A stretch of 64,000 nucleotides of DNA, taken from assembly GCA_965530755.1 (NCBI GenBank), contig CBESNA010000019.1:1-64000 (forward strand), in the 5' to 3' direction. The DNA comes from SZUA-35 sp965530755. Lineage in GTDB: Bacteria; Actinomycetota; Acidimicrobiia; Acidimicrobiales; SZUA-35. Below are positions 62,195 to 64,000 of the stretch, piece after piece (the stretch's first letter is position 1; each line of letters opens with the position of its first letter). The notes beneath the pieces were generated by a model. The model ran no database searches. It worked only from the letters and a program-made list of their open reading frames with translations, and was not told the origin of the DNA. The position numbers were made by a program, and so were the translations under genes.

Positions 62195-64000
62195 TCATCG
62201 CGGTTCGCTGTCGTTCTCTGGTTCGGGTGTGGTGGGGTGGATCGTGACCCCCGGGTTGAGGCCGGTGATTCGGATCGAACCGTCTGCGACCTCGATCGTT
62301 GCTCTTCGGGCTCCGACGGCGACTTGTTCGACCCGGAGTCCATCGAGCTCGGGACCAGGGTCGGGTCGGATGTGGACTCGGCCGGCGGGAATGTCGGGGT
62401 CGAGGCCGAGGAGGGATCTGAGGACCAGCAGCGGAGCAGCCGCTGCCCACGCTTGGGGCGAGCAGGATGACGGGTAGGGGACAGGGGCTGGGAGGTCGTC
62501 ACGGCCGAAGCCGGCGAAGAGCTCTGGAAGGCGTCCTGCGGTGAAGGTCGACGCGTCGAGGAGACCGGCAGCAAGCTGGGCGGCTTGTTCGTGATGGCCG
62601 TAGCGGGCGAGGCCGGCGACGGCGATGGCGGTGTCGTGGGGCCACACTGAGCCGCAGTGATAGGAGAGGGGGTTGTAGCCGCCGTTGGCAGTATCGAGGG
62701 TGCGCAACCCCCAGCCGCTGAACAGGCCAGGGCCGGTGAGCGACGCCGCAACGGCGGCCGAATGCTCGGTGTCGGCTATGCCGGTCCACAGGCAGTGACC
62801 AGGGTTCGACGTCGCACTGGCGATGGGTTGCTTGTCGCGGTCGAGCCCGATGGCGTAGGTGCCGAGGCTGTCGACCCAGAAATCGGCGTTGAATCGGTGC
62901 TTGAGTGCACTCGCTTCGCTGCGGCGCTGCGCCGCCATCGCACGGTCGCCGAATGCGTCGGCGAGCTCGGCTCGGCCCAAGAGGGCCCCGTAGACGTAGG
63001 CCTGTACTTCGCAGAGCGCAATGGGGGCCTCGGCGATGCTGCCGTCGGCGTGACGGATGCCGTCCCAGGAGTCCTTCCAGCCTTGGTTCTCGAGCCCTTG
63101 AGGGGTGGAGCGCTGGTATTCGACGTAGCCGTCGCCGTCGGAGTCTCCGTAGTTGTCGACCCAATCGAGGGCGCGGTCTGCATTGGGGAGTAGCTGGTCG
63201 ACGAGGTCGCGGTCTGCGGTCCAACGCCAATACTCGGCCAGGAGCATCACGAACAGGGGGGTGGCGTCGATGGTGCCGTAGTAGATGTTGTGGCCGCCGA
63301 GCGATCGGGCGGTTGAGGCGTCGAATCTGACTTCGTGCAGGATCCGGCCGGGTTGCTCCTCTGTGAGGGGGTTTTCCGTTGCGCCCTGGAGCTCGGCCAG
63401 CGAGTGCAGAACGCCACGGGCGAGGTCGTGATCGACGATCAGCGCCATCCAGGCCGCCAGGATCGAGTCGCGACCGAACAGCGTCATGAACCAGGGCGCT
63501 CCCGCCGCCACGACCACGCGACTGGGATGGTCGGGGTCGAAGATGCGCAAGGCGCCGAGATCTTCGATCGCTTGGTCGACGGCCCGCGCCATCGAGGGAT
63601 CGCCGGCGGTCATGCGGGGTGCGTCGTTTCGCCACTGATGGAGACGTCTGACGGGGATGGCGTCGGCCACGGGATCACCGCAGCGGTAGCTCGGCTCGAT
63701 CGTGTTCTGGTCGATCTGGAGCTGTATCTCGGTGCACAGGCGCCAGGCACCACCACCGCTGATGTCGACCAGCCAGCCGTCGTTGTCATTGGGAGCAGGG
63801 CAGTGGCCCAGGCTGAGGGTCATGGCGCTGTGCGGACAGGAGAGCTCGGTGCCGTCGGCGGTGCGACGGCGTTCGACGTGTTGGGTGTCGCGGATGCGTC
63901 CGGCTTTGACGTCGAACAGGCTGGCGAAGTCGCTTCTCGCCTGGAGCCGCACACGTACCGTCGAGGTTGTCGCACCGTGGTTGCGGATCTCGAGGTCTTC
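62195..64000 (-). CDS. Glycogen-debranching-type enzyme, 5' end outside the window
   Basis: The frame is open to the right edge, so only the C-terminal 601 residues are visible. The first part (APNDNDGWLVDISGGGAWRL) belongs to the N-terminal GDE bis domain, and the rest is an alpha/alpha toroid with APWFMTLFGRDSILAAWM, GHNIYYGTIDATPLFVMLLAEYW, the acidic GLENQGWKDSWDG and the SVWPHDTAIAVAGLARYG segment of amylo-alpha-1,6-glucosidase-like proteins. It probably acts on a cytoplasmic glucan. It heads the four-gene carbohydrate operon. Confidence 0.9.
   Translation of the reverse strand, partial: EDLEIRNHGATTSTVRVRLQARSDFASLFDVKAGRIRDTQHVERRRTADGTELSCPHSAMTLSLGHCPAPNDNDGWLVDISGGGAWRLCTEIQLQIDQNTIEPSYRCGDPVADAIPVRRLHQWRNDAPRMTAGDPSMARAVDQAIEDLGALRIFDPDHPSRVVVAAGAPWFMTLFGRDSILAAWMALIVDHDLARGVLHSLAELQGATENPLTEEQPGRILHEVRFDASTARSLGGHNIYYGTIDATPLFVMLLAEYWRWTADRDLVDQLLPNADRALDWVDNYGDSDGDGYVEYQRSTPQGLENQGWKDSWDGIRHADGSIAEAPIALCEVQAYVYGALLGRAELADAFGDRAMAAQRRSEASALKHRFNADFWVDSLGTYAIGLDRDKQPIASATSNPGHCLWTGIADTEHSAAVAASLTGPGLFSGWGLRTLDTANGGYNPLSYHCGSVWPHDTAIAVAGLARYGHHEQAAQLAAGLLDASTFTAGRLPELFAGFGRDDLPAPVPYPSSCSPQAWAAAAPLLVLRSLLGLDPDIPAGRVHIRPDPGPELDGLRVEQVAVGARRATIEVADGSIRITGLNPGVTIHPTTPEPENDSEPR

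Overview
The window reads as chromosomal DNA from a high-GC actinobacterium. Frequent GTG and TTG starts, strings of genes joined by ATGA, GTGA or TGATG overlaps, and the mix of families (SufR-Suf, actinobacterial cyclase-ATPase regulator, DUF2236 protein, complete Hut and kynurenine routes) fit Actinomycetota, perhaps Acidimicrobiia. The class is an inference and cannot be proven from the sequence alone. No rRNA, tRNA, CRISPR array, transposase or phage gene was seen.

Layout. 1-1.6 kb: end of an unknown gene, a CDF-type cation transporter and a MarR regulator with a near-consensus promoter. 1.7-9.7 kb: an L-tryptophan/kynurenine catabolic operon (3-hydroxyanthranilate dioxygenase, kynureninase, kynurenine monooxygenase, tryptophan dioxygenase), followed by an aldehyde dehydrogenase, a DapA-family protein and an aspartate-dehydrogenase-family protein, with a convergent HGGFW-type hydrolase that is probably the missing formamidase. 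9.9-16.6 kb: a secreted protein, a TfoX-domain protein, an FNT channel, two small membrane proteins, a GH15 enzyme and a Crp/Fnr regulator. 16.7-19.7 kb: a small RiPP-like locus with a P450, a lasso-type B2 protease, a SnoaL-PqqD fusion and, in a 44-codon frame between them, a peptide with a lasso leader motif. 19.8-23.7 kb: a DUF1704/QEGLA metallopeptidase divergent from an ATP-grasp ligase and an N-formylglutamate-amidohydrolase-like protein. 23.9-32.1 kb: small membrane proteins, a DUF427 protein, a Ugp-like sugar/polyol ABC importer without its ATPase, a methyltransferase, a PcfJ-like protein and a PD40-repeat lipoprotein. 32.1-37.3 kb: sufR divergent from ferredoxin-sufB-sufC-sufD-sufT. 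37.3-48 kb: histidine utilisation, with iclR-hutH-patatin-acyltransferase on the minus strand divergent from hutU-phyH-def-hutF-hutI and a second 2-oxoglutarate-type oxygenase on the plus strand, around an inverted-repeat operator. 48.2-57.6 kb: malic enzyme, then a DUF2236 heme-protein gene divergent from a fully overlapping operon of a cyclase-ATPase regulator, two unknown proteins and a DyP peroxidase with an extra C-terminal domain. 57.7-64 kb: response regulator and sensor kinase, then zwf, a GT4 glycosyltransferase, a small zinc-ribbon protein and a glycogen-debranching-type enzyme cut by the window edge.

The most interesting parts are the RiPP-like locus (a precursor with canonical leader signals but almost no core and no cyclase nearby), the ATP-grasp/DUF1704/amidohydrolase trio, a peptide deformylase inside a hut operon that makes N-formylglutamate but has no hutG, the kynurenine operon that lacks a recognisable ACMS decarboxylase but carries three unexplained enzymes, and the cyclase/DUF2236/DyP operon.
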